From Apostichopus japonicus (Eukaryota > Echinodermata > Holothuroidea > Aspidochirotida > Stichopodidae): 64,000 bases of DNA. The stretch is from NCBI RefSeq assembly GCF_037975245.1, contig NC_092569.1, forward strand, positions 21,232,001 to 21,296,000. The letters are read 5' to 3'. Positions 48,301 through 58,570 of this stretch are shown here, one piece after another. Every line of letters starts with the position of its first letter. The stretch's first letter is position 1. Position numbers and translations under genes: made by a program. Below the pieces are notes generated by a model. The model made no database searches. It had not been told where the DNA came from and worked only from the letters and a program-made list of their open reading frames with translations.

Positions 48301-50592
48301 CATTGTGGAATATTTTTCTCTTCATTTTAAGTTTGACATTGTGTGCCACCAGAATGTCACATGAATTTCAAAAAAATTAATCCAATCAAAACTTGACTTA
48401 GCTATAAATAAACCGATTAATAGAAAATATTCAAAGTACTTACATCTTTCAGCTTGAATGTTCCCCAGTCTGTGTCTTTTAGCACAGTTCCCTTTAACAT
48501 GACTTTTTGCCTGTTTGGTTCTACACCAGTCAGAGCAAAAAGTTGTGCTTTGAATACAAGAGGTGGTTCCTCTGTATTACATTCCAAATCTTTGTACTTC
48601 TCCTTTCCCCATTTCACATGAACTGTAGAGAGGAAGAGATTGCAAAAACGTTAACACTTTAAGATCATTAAATGATTATAGGAATGCTCCAAACCTTTAA
48701 ATGAAAGGAAAGTTGGGGTACATACATATATGGCTTTATTCACATGCTCCTAAACTAGCATAATTACTTGTTGATAAGATTCACACCTTTTGTACTCTCT
48801 CTTTCCATTGCTAACAAAATCATAATAGTGTTAACTTAATTTCTAATTCCATACTTACATGTAAATTACATTTTACTCAAGATATATAATTAATGCTATC
48901 ATCATACACCTGTTCATAAGTGACTTCCTTCTCCTTGTTTTAATTGTTCACAACCTATTTTGCATTTACATTTATTTTGGATTCCAACAACTACAGTATG
49001 GGCATTTTAATACATTACTGTACAGTACTGTATATTGCATATGAATGTGCATGAACTTTAACAACAATTACTATTGTAGAAATATACCATTTCACTGAGT
49101 GCAGTTAATATAATCTATCATTCCTTCCGGGTTCATGTCAACCTTGAAATTGTACTTATTTATATGGTAGGCTGTATACAAGTATTGACATAGAAAGCAA
49201 TTGTAATTCATACATTAAAAAAAGGTGGGGCTTATTCGCAGGGCAGCCCTGCGAATAGCCAGACACATACACCTTACTCGCAGGGCAGCTCTGCGAATAG
49301 ACGGACACAAGTATCTTATTCACAGGGCAGGCCTGCGAACAGCCGGACACAGACACCTTATTTGCAGGGCTGCCCTGCGAACAGCCGGACACAGACACTT
49401 TATTTGCAGGGCTGCCCTGTGAATAGCCAGACACAAGCATCTTATTTGCAGGGCTGCTCTGTGAATAGCCAGACACATACACCTTATTCACAGGGCAGCC
49501 TTAGACTGGGTTAACAGGCGCAATAACTTTTGGGGCTATTCGAGTTTGCTTTTGGGCACCAGCTATCTTTTTGAGAGTCTTAATTGGGAGCTGCCCCTAT
49601 ATTTTGAGGAATTTATTGGCCTTTGGGATTCCTATCTTAATGCTGTTAGGATTGGTTTTGGGAGCCTAGGGCCTTAAGATTGAACCAATCTAGCATTAGT
49701 ACCGCCAACATAAAAAATGTCATCCCTCATTTTCACCATTTCAGAGTGACTGCTCATTTGCATGTAAAGGTGTGGGAGGGGGGGGGGGGTGAGTGTCACA
49801 CCCTTGACCATATTGGCTTTCAGGCAAGGTCGGCTTTTGGGGAATCCCAAGATAAGCTCCCTTAAAATAAGCTTTTAAAATTGAACTGCTTGGGTTCCAA
49901 AAATTAGCTTATGAAGTGGCTACGACTATTTGGGCCCAAAAGGTTGGCTTTTTCAAGGCCCCTAAACTGACTGGTATCAACGGCAAAACCTAATAATAAA
50001 CCTATTTTCAAAATCGTTACAGCCCTGCGAATAAGGTGACTGTGTACGTTATTCGCTGGGGCTGCCCTGCGAATAATCACTTCGTCCAAAAAAATGTAAC
50101 ATAACTGTACTAAACCTAAGACCAACATGGCCTAACCCAATTACAACGTGGATATATCATCCGTATCCTAGGCTACAGTAGGCCTAGGTACATTGCTCTA
50201 ATGTAGCCTAGCCTCGACATAGATTTCATATACAGTGGGCCAGTACCCTGATTAAGCTACTCACTTGACCTAAGTTACTGACTAAGTCCTAAGTAAGCAA
50301 GGTCTCCGACTGTTCATAAAGTAGCCAAAATGAGTGACCTGTATGTAACTTTGGCTTTAAACGTTTGGCCGCTGTTACATTAAATAAATGATTAAGCAAG
50401 CGCACAGAATTGTTCCATAACATTGCATTAACGCTAGGCCTTTGTTTATCGAACATCATATGCGTTAGGATACCAATAACACAGAAACCCAAGTTCGAGC
50501 TTAATGAAGGAAACGATTTTTAAGAAAAATTAAAAGTTGATGGGACAAATTGATGTCGAATTCAATCAATATTAACCTTTGAAAACAGACAT
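39388..50592 (-). CDS. USP14: Ubiquitin carboxyl-terminal hydrolase 14 (USP14), 12 coding exons, 505 aa
   Basis: Exons: 50577-50592, 48444-48622, 46738-46842, 46272-46375, 45376-45562, 44260-44414, 43227-43341, 42480-42638, 42183-42308, 41277-41364, 40821-40928, 39388-39563. All have GT/AG borders and join in phase without a stop; human USP14 is 494 aa. The N-terminal ubiquitin-like domain (residues ~4-80: VHVKWGKEKY, FKAQLFALTGV, ATLLMMGTKEALPE) docks on proteasome subunit RPN1. The catalytic domain follows: Cys box GLSNLGNTCYMN with Cys114 (same number as human), QQDANECW, and a His box SSSSGHYVGWVKR with His438, then DEWIKFDDDDVS and LSGGGDWHCAYVLLYGP. The protein trims ubiquitin chains on proteasome-bound substrates. 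The introns carry a 1.0-kb hAT element (intron 2), a LINE 3' end (intron 4), a 297-bp MITE (intron 9) and a 119-bp tandem array (intron 11). All catalytic motifs are intact. Confidence 0.96.
39780..40350. repeat. 119-bp tandem repeat, five copies, in USP14 intron 11
   Basis: GCATTGAGTATGTTTAAGAT recurs at 39,780, 39,899, 40,018, 40,137 and 40,256 with almost no divergence. Copies alternate between CACATTAAACATACAGT and CACAGTAAACATAAAGT, giving a 238-bp higher-order period. Confidence 0.93.
41486..41782. mobile_element. hAT MITE, 297 bp, with 8-bp TSD (USP14 intron 9)
   Basis: The ends are CAGGGACGTAACCTG and the inverse of CAGGGATGTATCCAG. They are flanked by identical 8-mers ACCAGGAT at 41478-41485 and 41783-41790. 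A poly-G tract lies just inside the left end and GCGATCGC-type sequence near the right end (GAGCGATCGCTC). This copy ties the whole G-tract/CGTA(G)CC family in the window to hAT-type insertion. Confidence 0.85.
43435..44010. repeat. Short dispersed duplication within USP14 intron 6
   Basis: GGTGTGATGTACTCAAAAG, ATGATATAAGAGACGTTTGC and AAATACTAT at 43,439-43,490 recur at 43,930-43,980 (ACTTAAAAG, ATAACAGAAG variants). CAAGTGTTAGCATATA recurs at 43,874 and 43,979. In between, 43,600-43,830 is unique purine-rich DNA. Confidence 0.55.
45598..45965 (+). mobile_element. LINE (CR1-like) 3' end fragment in USP14 intron 4
   Basis: The first codons translate as SFKSHLKMHLFQEHYN, the characteristic FK..LK..LF tail found at the C-terminus of CR1/RTE-type reverse transcriptases. 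They are followed by a stop, an AT-rich 3' UTR and GCATCGCGAGTAGTGGGCTA-TATAAGATTTTATTTACATT, like the GCGCTATATAA-type 3' ends of these elements. It is 5'-truncated, as usual for LINE insertions, and opposite in strand to USP14. Confidence 0.6.
46939..47949. mobile_element. hAT non-autonomous element, 1.01 kb, 8-bp TSD (USP14 intron 2)
   Basis: The left end is TAGTGTTTACACGGGT and the right end is the inverse of TAGTGTTTGCACGGGT (one mismatch). They are flanked by identical 8-mers GTGTAGTT at 46931-46938 and 47950-47957. Just inside each end are GGGTACCCGGGTA-type palindromes. The middle contains a direct repeat of about 130 bp (ACATGGTAGCCTAACACCAC ... GTGACGCAGTTATAAGA, ~47,517-47,800, two and a half copies). 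No transposase ORF. Confidence 0.85.
49225..49500. repeat. 42-bp minisatellite with hairpin units (USP14 intron 1)
   Basis: About six and a half copies. Each contains TTATTCGCAGGGCAGCCCTG and CGAATAGCC, in which ATTCGCAGGGC and GCCCTGCGAAT are inverted around one base, so every unit can form an 11-bp stem. An isolated inverted pair of the same motif lies at 50,022-50,077. The open frames seen on both strands follow from the 42-bp (multiple of three) period. Confidence 0.88.
50577..50592 (-). CDS. USP14: USP14 exon 1: 16-bp start exon
   Basis: ATG TCT GTT TTC AAA G precedes the donor GTTAAT. The single trailing G joins TT at 48622 to give Val, so the protein begins MSVFKVHVKWGKEKY. Human USP14 also has exactly nine residues before the conserved Trp, and this start places the catalytic Cys at 114 as in human. 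The tiny exon is too short to appear as an ORF. The base at -3 is C, so the initiation context is only moderate. A 5' UTR extends rightward by an unknown length. Confidence 0.85.
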
Positions 50593-52031
50593 GAGGCTTG
50601 CTGTCTTTGCTGGAAGATATATCGCCAGTTGTTACACATTTAATACTTCAGTAACTGTCTGTAGTCTGCTTTGTCACGTTTATGGCTATGGTTTCAGCTC
50701 ATAATGGAAGTCTAGCATGCAGCTGCATCCAATAATCTAGCAGAATATATTACCATCAATTGACCACCTAGTGAATAGCGAGAACGTTTCAAAATATTTC
50801 TTGTAAGGAGAAGTAGAAGAATATTTCTATGATAGTTCTTATTTATGAAATATTTCTAACATGCTGACATTAAATTCTGCTTTAGTGGTACTGGTAGGGG
50901 TACCAACTATAGGTCTAGTATGAAATGTTTTACCACTAACGTACAGTAGGCGTAACCTATTGAATTGTCAATGGTAGCCTACTGTACATTAGTTATGCCT
51001 AAGCCATATGCATAGTCCTCGTCTACAGCAGGCTATACTAGATATCAGTTTCGCGATTGCTTTGTAGTGTTGCTACTGTCAATGGCTTCAGTGTGGGAGG
51101 CAGAGTTGCAGTAGGGGGACAAGGAGTACCCCACAACTTTGGAGCAATACCCTTTAATTAAGAGGTTGGCAACATCGTCAGTATAGGCAGTCGAGTAATA
51201 CACAGAGAAATGCCAATTGAAATGCCAATAAGTCCAATGTATGATAATGTTATGGACCCATACACTGTCTGTTCATAATTATGCATAAGGAAGTTCAATA
51301 CGAGGAGAAATGCCTTTCATAAAGTTTAATGTATGATGCTGTTGTGGCTTCACCATCTACAATGTCAGGACAGTTGGAGTTCTTCCGACAGTGTAGTCAG
51401 CTACAGTGTGGAGCTTTGTGTTGCGGGGTATTCTGCAATAAATCCTGGTTCGAACCCATCCCATATTGTTGATATTATAATGACTGCCAGAATTACGTAA
51501 AATATTAAATAGAACATAACTTGTTTGATGAGTGTTCCTCTGGATGTGGAACATTTAGGTTTTCAATCAAAATTGAATTAATATCATTGTTAAGTAAATG
51601 TATATATTTATGTATGCATTTTCGATCCTCCTGCAAGCAGGAACTTGCGAAGAAAAGAAGTCTCATTGGCTTATCAAAGCCGCAAGCTGACTGAAGTCAG
51701 TCCTTACATTCATTTCATGTTTGTTTGTGTGTATATATGCAACAGTCTCTTACATTCATATATATGTATGTATTTGTATGTAACTATATATGTATGCAAC
51801 CTTCAGGGTTCCTGAAAAGTTTTCAAACATGGTTCACTGATACAGTAGGAGCTCATGTCATCTTGTTGCATGTGGCTTCTCCCTGTGCCATCAGTGCATT
51901 TCATATTTGTGTCAGTGGCCACCTTTCACCCATGTCAGCATATATGTAAATTCATAATTTGTTGTTTTCTTACATACTGTATTGTAGGTCCTTGTATCCC
52001 CATTGATGTGATGTCCTTATAAAGATGCAAA
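50593..52031. promoter_or_regulatory. Divergent USP14/BAG2 intergenic region
   Basis: 1,439 bp between the two start codons, transcribed outward in both directions. No clear TATA box at either end. A tRNA-like piece with TGTAGTCAGCTAC and B-box-like GGTTCGAACCC occurs at about 51,385-51,480 (SINE-like). A possible splice acceptor (TATTGTAG at 51,980-51,987) upstream of the BAG2 start hints that BAG2 may have a 5' untranslated exon further left. Shared bidirectional regulation is inference. Confidence 0.5.
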
Positions 52032-52039
52032 ATGGCTAA
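52025..52039 (+). CDS. Minimal uORF overlapping the BAG2 start
   Basis: ATG CAA AAT GGC TAA encodes four residues; its ATG is seven bases upstream of the BAG2 ATG and its stop lies inside BAG2 codon 2-3 in another frame. Both ATGs have A at -3. If included in the mRNA it would compete for initiation. Translation is not provable here. Confidence 0.35.
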   Translation: MQNG

Positions 52040-54494
52040 CAATCACCTTAGTTTAATGCCAGTGGAGGATTTGACACGTGATAGGATACAAGAAACATTG
52101 GATTCCTTAGAGAATGGTGTGGACAAGATGAGGGAATTGGCAAGAGTAGTGAAAGAGGATAGGGAGGCAATCCTTAACTCCCTGGGCTCACTTTTGAACA
52201 GTCCTATATTGAAAGACACAAAAGGAGGTACAGTATGTTACATTCTCTGGTTAGGGTTCGATGGATGATATATTTAATATGGTATTTATTAATGATGTTA
52301 TCTTAAGTGTGTGCCATGTTGTTTATTCCGCGCAGACTGGACTAGGCAGCTTACTACACCTGTCACACAGTATAGTCGAAACTGACATTTTCTGCTTTGT
52401 ATATTCAGTTTTATTTCAGTATTTAGATCCAGCTTGGTGGTTAAAAGAATTTGATTAAAATTGGTAGGGTCAAAGGTCACAGTAGGTCAACAGGCATCAA
52501 AGTCTGACAACCTTTTAAAAATGATAACTCCAAAATTAAAGACCTCTGCAATTTATCTGTGAATTCTCTTATGCTATGATTTTCTTTTGGGGAACATGGT
52601 TTGGTCAAATTCAGTATACTTTAGTTCTATGAAGGGGCTCACTTAAATTGCAAGGAATCACAAAGCTAACTGACTTTCTGACTCATCTAAATGGCTTTTC
52701 ATATCAATTTTTTAGAGCCAAAGTGAGCTAGAACTTAACATTCTACAAACCACTCTTCTATAAGTTTACAGTACTTAGTAAGTCAGTCTGCCTCTCCCTC
52801 ATGCATATCTGGCTGCTTAGTGCCCTATAATCACAGACATCCAGGTTGGCATAATACATATTTTCATTCTACACTTTCCTTCATTTTGACAGCCGAAAGA
52901 GAAGAGATTGAATTAAGATTAGACCATCTCGTTAAGCGGTGTCTTGGAGTTGAAATTGAAGTCCAAATCATTCGTAACCAAAGTCAGCAACTTGCAATGG
53001 AAAGAGTCACAGAAATTCTCGAGTCGTTGGTAGATTCAGCCCATAGTGATTTGAGAAGAACTAAAACCGTTGCTCAGAGGTTTGTGTGTCATAGTTATTG
53101 TTACAGTAGTTAATATAGGGGCCTAAAAAAAAATTATATTAAAAAAAAAATAGTTCTTGTCCTCCAGTTGCAGTTCTCAAGTTTAATGCACTAGCCTATG
53201 ATACCTTTGAAGTGTCATATGCAACACATGGCATACTGTACACAATCACTTGTATGTTAAAAATAGAGAAATTTGTGTGTTAAATTATTGATTAATTGAT
53301 AAGTCTGTCGATATCGCAGCTGATTTAAAAAATCAAGAATCGAGACACTTAAATTAATTCCAATACTCTGCTGATTCAATCAATTTGCCGTGTTTTATAC
53401 CATTGAGTTATATACAGTGGGTTGATTCAATGACTCATACCGTGTTGAAAAAGAATCACTGATAACTACTCAATGTTAAGTTTAAATGACTAGTTGCAAG
53501 TCTACGGATTACTGAGAACACATATACAGCCAATGCTTTAAACCTTTATGGTATTATCATTTTGCAATGATTATTGATAGTTAATGTATGTACAGTGTTA
53601 CTTTATTGTCAAAGTATAAGTGTTTGTAAATTGCCAATCTAAGAGGTGCAGTATCTATTTATCCAATCTACCAAAGGAAATTTCTGACTCAATATGAAAT
53701 ACTTCTACTGTAAATGTTAAATTAAATGAAGTGATTTGTTGCCAGTCTATGGTGTACTGAGAACACATTCAGGCAGAACTATAAACTTTCATTATATTAT
53801 GATTTTGCAATGATTATTCATAATTAATGTATATATGTGTAAATCACCAATCTTTCAATTTGGAGAGCTGCACTGCTGCAATATTTTATTATCAAAGCTA
53901 CGAAAAAGAAATTTCTTATTCAAAATGAAATACTTTTGTTACTAGCCAAAGTGAAGATGGACTGTTGGGGCCATGTGCAGGTTTGGTAAATAGAATACCA
54001 GCTTTGGGCCAGTAAAACTCCCCCTAGAGTGGCTCATAGACCGAACATTATTTTGGTTTTAGATCAGTATCGCCAAAGTTATGGAGGGTGATACTAGTTT
54101 TTCATTTTATCTCTTTGGCGGGTTTATGAATTTGATAAATAAGAACTAGTCATCAGCCAGCCAACCTACAGAGCTGAGTTTAGTTACCCAAACAGGTATT
54201 TGGTCACATGTTTAAGATGACCATTATAAATTTTCCCGGCTTAGAGGAAAAGCAAAACAAATTTTGAATGACTAAATGTGGAGCATGTTTGGTTTTCTTT
54301 CTTTTTTTCTCTACAGATATTTAAACAGCTGTCTTACAGAACCAAAGGGCCCAACCGATGAAGGCTTCCAAGCCACTCTCTTGGAATGTGCAGCCGATGA
54401 CCAAAAGGAAATTCGGAAAAAGTTGCAGATACTTTTAGACAAAATGGAGGCCATGAGTGGTATACTATCATCATTTGATCCAAAGTTAGCTTGA
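52032..54494 (+). CDS. BAG2: BAG family molecular chaperone regulator 2 (BAG2), three coding exons, 186 aa
   Basis: Exons 52032-52227, 52893-53079 and 54317-54494 join in phase with GT/AG borders (G|GTACAG, ...GACAG; AG|GTTTGT, CTACAG). The N-terminal half is coiled-coil-like (LESLENGVDKMRELARVV-type heptads, DREAILNSLGSLLNS). Exon 2 continues with EREEIELRLDHLVKRCLGVE and VEIEVQIIRNQSQQLAMERV, and exon 3 with GFQATLLECAADDQKEIRKK and a final LLDKMEAM. This matches human BAG2 (211 aa) in order, including the C-terminal ...F..I...CA.EDQK.IK..L..LL motif (here ECAADDQKEI). BAG2 is a cytosolic Hsp70 nucleotide-exchange factor that inhibits the CHIP ubiquitin ligase. It ends somewhat shorter than human BAG2, just after the last helix, and no defect is seen. 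Confidence 0.9.
53470..53950. repeat. Diverged ~240-bp tandem duplication in BAG2 intron 2
   Basis: TTGCAAGTCTACGGATTACTGAG, TTTTGCAATGATTATTGATAG and AAATTTCTGACTCAATATG reappear about 235-245 bp downstream as TTGCCAGTCTATGGTGTACTG, TTTTGCAATGATTATTCATAA and AAATTTCTTATTCAAAATG. Old duplication, roughly 75-80% similar by eye. Confidence 0.6.
53955..54220 (+). repeat. Dispersed repeat, copy of 4,140-4,420
   Basis: CAGCTTTGGGCCAGTAAAAC and GCTCATAGACCGAAC, then ACAGAGCTGAGTTTAGTTAC and CCCAAACAG, collinear with the copy in the multidomain gene. It lies in BAG2 intron 2. Confidence 0.5.
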
Positions 54495-54975
54495 AATGAA
54501 CAATGTCGGGGCAGAGATGGCGTCGATCGATGCTACATTTCTTTGTATCTTCTAGGAACAGTCCATTAGAATCTGACTAATTATTTCTCCAGACACTCAT
54601 TTTGTTAGGTTATTGACACTGTGTCAAAGTTAGTATGTTGTGGTGGATGCCAGGCTGGATTGGATTTAATCATTTAATTCTCTGAAGGTCAATAACACAC
54701 TCTCTACACTACACTGGTCTGAGAGATAGTGTCTTTCTGTTTGTGTTTCTGTATCTACTCAGCCTAGCTGCAGCGGATCTTGCATCTGCTGCAGCCTTTT
54801 TTTCCTTGACATGGTGCATTGCTAGCAATCACCTTTAAGCCTGAACGAACATTGACTTAACAATTTGAACGTTATAACTCAAATTTATTGGTGCTATTTC
54901 ATGGATAAAGTTTCTTTTTTTCTAAAGCAAGATTATACAGTTTTACAAGAGAGCTAAAAGGAACTCAATGGTTGA

Positions 54976-55565
54976 AAATGCGTAATGACTTTACAAAAAG
55001 TTGCAGTGAGGCTAGGGTGAAATTTGAACTTACATGTTGTGCCTTTAAGACTTAATGACATTTCTTTTTCTTCTTTTCCTTCTTTGCTATGAGACAGGTC
55101 ATAAATGTGATAGTTTTGTCGGATACATACAAATGCTCTTAAGAAAGATAATGAAGAATGTATAGACTAGAATGTGAATTTGGAGCTACCAACATCTCAA
55201 GTAGTTCCTTCTTCCTGAAAGTGCAATAACATAGTACTAATTAATTCCAGTACCCGTTAAAAACCCCTGGAAATGCGTAATGACTTTACAAAAAGTTGCA
55301 GTGAGGCTAGGGTGAAATTTGAACTTACATGTTGTGCCTTTAAGACTTAATGACATTTCTTTTTCTTCTTTTCCTTCTTTGCTATGAGACAGGTCATAAA
55401 TGTGATAGTTTTGTCGGATACATACAAATGCTCTTAAGAAAGATAATGAAGAATGTATAGACTAGAATGTGAATTTGGAGCTACCAACATCTCAAGTAGT
55501 TCCTTCTTCCTGAAAGTGCAATAACATAGTACTAATTAATTCCAGTACCCGTTAAAAACCCCTGG
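54976..55565. repeat. Perfect or near-perfect tandem duplication, 295 bp x 2, downstream of BAG2 stop
   Basis: From AAATGCGTAATGACTTTACA to GTTAAAAACCCCTGG the block at 54,976-55,270 is repeated at 55,271-55,565; I see no mismatch by eye. It lies between the BAG2 stop and the likely polyadenylation signal, so it would double part of the 3' UTR. Either a very recent duplication or an assembly artefact. Confidence 0.92.
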
Positions 55566-55777
55566 AAAAACTTTGGCCATGTTGAAGATGCCTGTATCTG
55601 TATGATAATGTTGGTTAGTAAAGGGGATTTGAGTGTGCTACTAAAGAAAGAACTTAGTGGTCCAACGTAACTTAGGTAAAAACTCGGTCGTACAAACTTG
55701 CACTTAAAGCTGTACAATGGTATTGGATATAAAGCGATAACTTGCACTCCATTCTGAACTGGCAGATAAACTTCAAT

Positions 55778-55783
55778 AATAAA
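55778..55783 (+). terminator. Candidate BAG2 polyadenylation signal
   Basis: First AATAAA I see downstream of the BAG2 stop (in TTCAATAATAAAGC). It implies a 3' UTR of about 1.3 kb including the 295-bp duplication. An earlier variant signal could be used instead. Confidence 0.4.
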
Positions 55784-56064
55784 GCTAAGAAAGTTTGTTC
55801 TTAATTGTTTTTTTAAACTTAAAAGCATAAATAATACTCTAAAGTGTAAATGCTTAATTTCATCATATCCTGTTCATTGACTAAGGTGACAGATTTTTTT
55901 TTCTTGGCATCTGATATTTCCTTTACTTGTCGCAACTGTCAAATTCCTGCAAAATGAGGCTTCAGTGATCTTGGTTTAAATTGCTTTATATTACCAAAGT
56001 TAATATCCTAACAAAGGTACCAAGCATCTTTCTCTGAGACTCTGGCATGAAATATTTGTGCTTA

Positions 56065-56365
56065 AATGTAAGTGAGCCTGACGTTTCGATCCTATCAGGA
56101 TCTTCTTCAGAGGCGGAATAACAAGTAACAGAAATTACAAGGGACAAACTACAAGGGACTGCGAGGGAAAAACTACAAGGGACAAACTACAAGGTACTAC
56201 AAGGGACTACAAGGGACAAGAGACATTTGTCCCTATTAGTTTTTGATTCTTGTCATTCAGCCTCTGAAGAAGATCGTTCTAGGATAGAAACATCAGGCCC
56301 ACTTACTTTTACCCATTCTCTTACACAGGCTATTTAGTGGATATAAGCAGTTTGCTAACAGGTTT
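56065..56365. repeat. Dispersed repeat, head-to-head pair flanking an ACAAGGG minisatellite
   Basis: The left half reads AGCCTGACGTTTCGATCCTA, TCAGGATCTTCTTCAGAGGC and AACAAGTAACAG. The right half is the inverse (GCCTCTGAAGAAGATCG, AGGATAGAAACATCAGGCCC, ACTTACTTTTACCCATTCTC). Between them (56,140-56,215) lies a tandem CTACAAGGGA repeat. The whole behaves as an imperfect palindrome, suggesting a MITE or foldback-like member of the family. Confidence 0.65.
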
Positions 56366-58204
56366 TTTTTTAATATTATGAAATATTTGTAACATAACAC
56401 TGTATTTTTAATGGTCAGTACTTATGAGAGTATCCAAGACTGAAAAAAAAAAAAACTCACTAAATTTGTGACTTTGTTGTAAAACAGTTTTCATACAGTC
56501 CGCTCTTTGTTTTGATTCAAACCACCAATTATCTGTGAAATTGTGCTTGATTAATTAGGTTATCTTAGAGGTAGGTTGCTATAAGTAGAAGTGAGCAAAT
56601 AAATATCAGTTTCTGTTTATAATTTAGCAACTTCCTCCAAAAATATCACAACTTATAAATTAAAACTACTAGTAGTTAATAATTTATAATTTTGTTACAG
56701 TAATTTCAGATCAACCAAGATTTAGACTAGACCTACATCTTTCTAATGCTATATTGACCTACCATAACTTGGTTTATACAAATAACAATGAACTTTGCCA
56801 TTTTGAGCGGAGAAACTACTTCATAGCACTTGTTCAGAACTGTTGTTTTTGCTACAAGTACAATTAGACATTGCAAATCTCTTTGGTTGAAACTTTGTTA
56901 AGAACATTAAAGTCAACCAGATGCTTATAAAACGTATCTTGTATATTAAACTGCTGGATGTTATGTTGTTGGTTTTATCTGCGAAAAGATATTTTGCATT
57001 CAGTTGACCATGTATCTTGCTTTAAGAAAAGTATCTTACTCAGGTGCAGTTTTCAAGCAACAGTGTAGAATAATTTTCTCTTTCATAAGAGGGTCATATT
57101 TTCTGTCACTTGTCGTAATTCCTTTTCTAAAGTCAACCACTTTGTTAGACTTGTTAAAGTCTGTAACATGTTAAATGTAACATACAGTAGTCACATTGTA
57201 AATGTGTTAGTCATATTAAGTACTAGATGAAACTATGTAAAAGGTCACATCGTCATCATCATTCTAATAATCACATTTTTACTTCCCTGATAATTTATCT
57301 TGTCTTTGTTTTATTCAAATTTACTTGAGCATTGTTGCAAAACTCTTGACTGGTCAGATACTGTTATGAATATATTTATTTGTTGTAACACAAGCAGACT
57401 TCTTGGGAAGCTGTGAAAAAATTGCCATTTAATACCCACCTTTCCTGCGGTGCTCATTTCTAAATTTTTACACACAATTGTGAGAATATTCAGTTCATAG
57501 TCGTTGCATTTTATCACGCTACAGTATGCAACACTATAGGGACTAGCCTACAAGAATAAATGCAGGAGTCGTTTCATAATCGCTTTTAGCTGGAGTTGGA
57601 TGTCCAAAATCCTGGCAGTCTATGATTAAAGTGTGTTAGCAATATACTAGCACGATCAAAGATATATTAGTTAATAAAGTGTATATATGCTACTATTACT
57701 TTTTTTGCTTTTCATTAATACATTTTAAGTACCTGGCACTTTAATACTGATATATATTTAACATTGTATATGTTACAGGTATCTGGGGTTGATACAGACT
57801 CTTATACAGGAGCGGTGTGACCCTAGGGTACTTCCAGGAGGGGAGGAGGGGTGTACACCCCCTATGGACCCATGCCTGGGTACACCCAGGGATGATGTTT
57901 TCAATTATTTTAGTTGGTATTATTGTGATCAAGTGTGCCTTTCTCAAATACTGGGCCGTGATGCTAGAAGAGACTTACACTACACAGGGATTCACTTGTC
58001 TTGTAACTATTTTGTTTTGCTTTTTTTGTTGCTGTTTTTAACAATTGTAAACTGCTTTAAGTGAAAAATTCAAATGGTAAATATGGTGAAACAAAAATAT
58101 ATGCATTTTTTCCCTTTCCTTTCCTTTCCAAAGATGCACTTATAAGAGACATTGTTATTTATGTTATTCTCCTTGCATATACATAGAGATTTTTATTTTT
58201 CATG

Positions 58205-58497
58205 TGCCTATTCAGTTAGATAATTGTGCTTATGTGGCACTCATAGTTAGAAATGTAAATGAGGTACTGTAATAATAGCAAAGTACAACACTATATGTAT
58301 TCAGCAGTGATGATATTAGACATACATAGACTATCATATATATGGCATACACTGAATATGACTTATGTTGGAAGCTGTTGTGCTATTGTATTCAGTTAGT
58401 TAAATGCACTTATATGGCACTCTGAATTAGAAATGCAAATGAGGTAATAAAAGCAAAATGAACACTATATGCATTCAGCAGTGATGATGCTAGACAG

Positions 58498-58528
<31 letters not shown>

Positions 58529-58570
58529 TAAATATATGGCGTACTGACTTATATTAGAAGCGATTGTGTA
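58205..58570. repeat. Diverged ~183-bp tandem duplication with (TA)n run
   Basis: CAGTTAGATAATTGTGCTTATG, AAATGTAAATGAGGTA, CACTATATGTATTCAGCAGTG and ATGATATTAGACA recur about 183 bp downstream with changes. The second copy is interrupted by an (AT)n microsatellite (about 58,497-58,523). Confidence 0.65.

Noticed and set aside
49156-49491. 111-aa minus-strand ORF with VSGYSQGSPANK repeats
   Set aside because: The 42-bp minisatellite period is a multiple of three, so both strands stay open; no start context or flanking exons.
57780-58064. Possible coding exon beginning after TTACAG with a Cys/Pro-rich product
   Set aside because: Contains inverted GTGTACACCCC/GGGTACACCC sequence and ends in a low-complexity Phe/Leu run; no known domain or partner exon.
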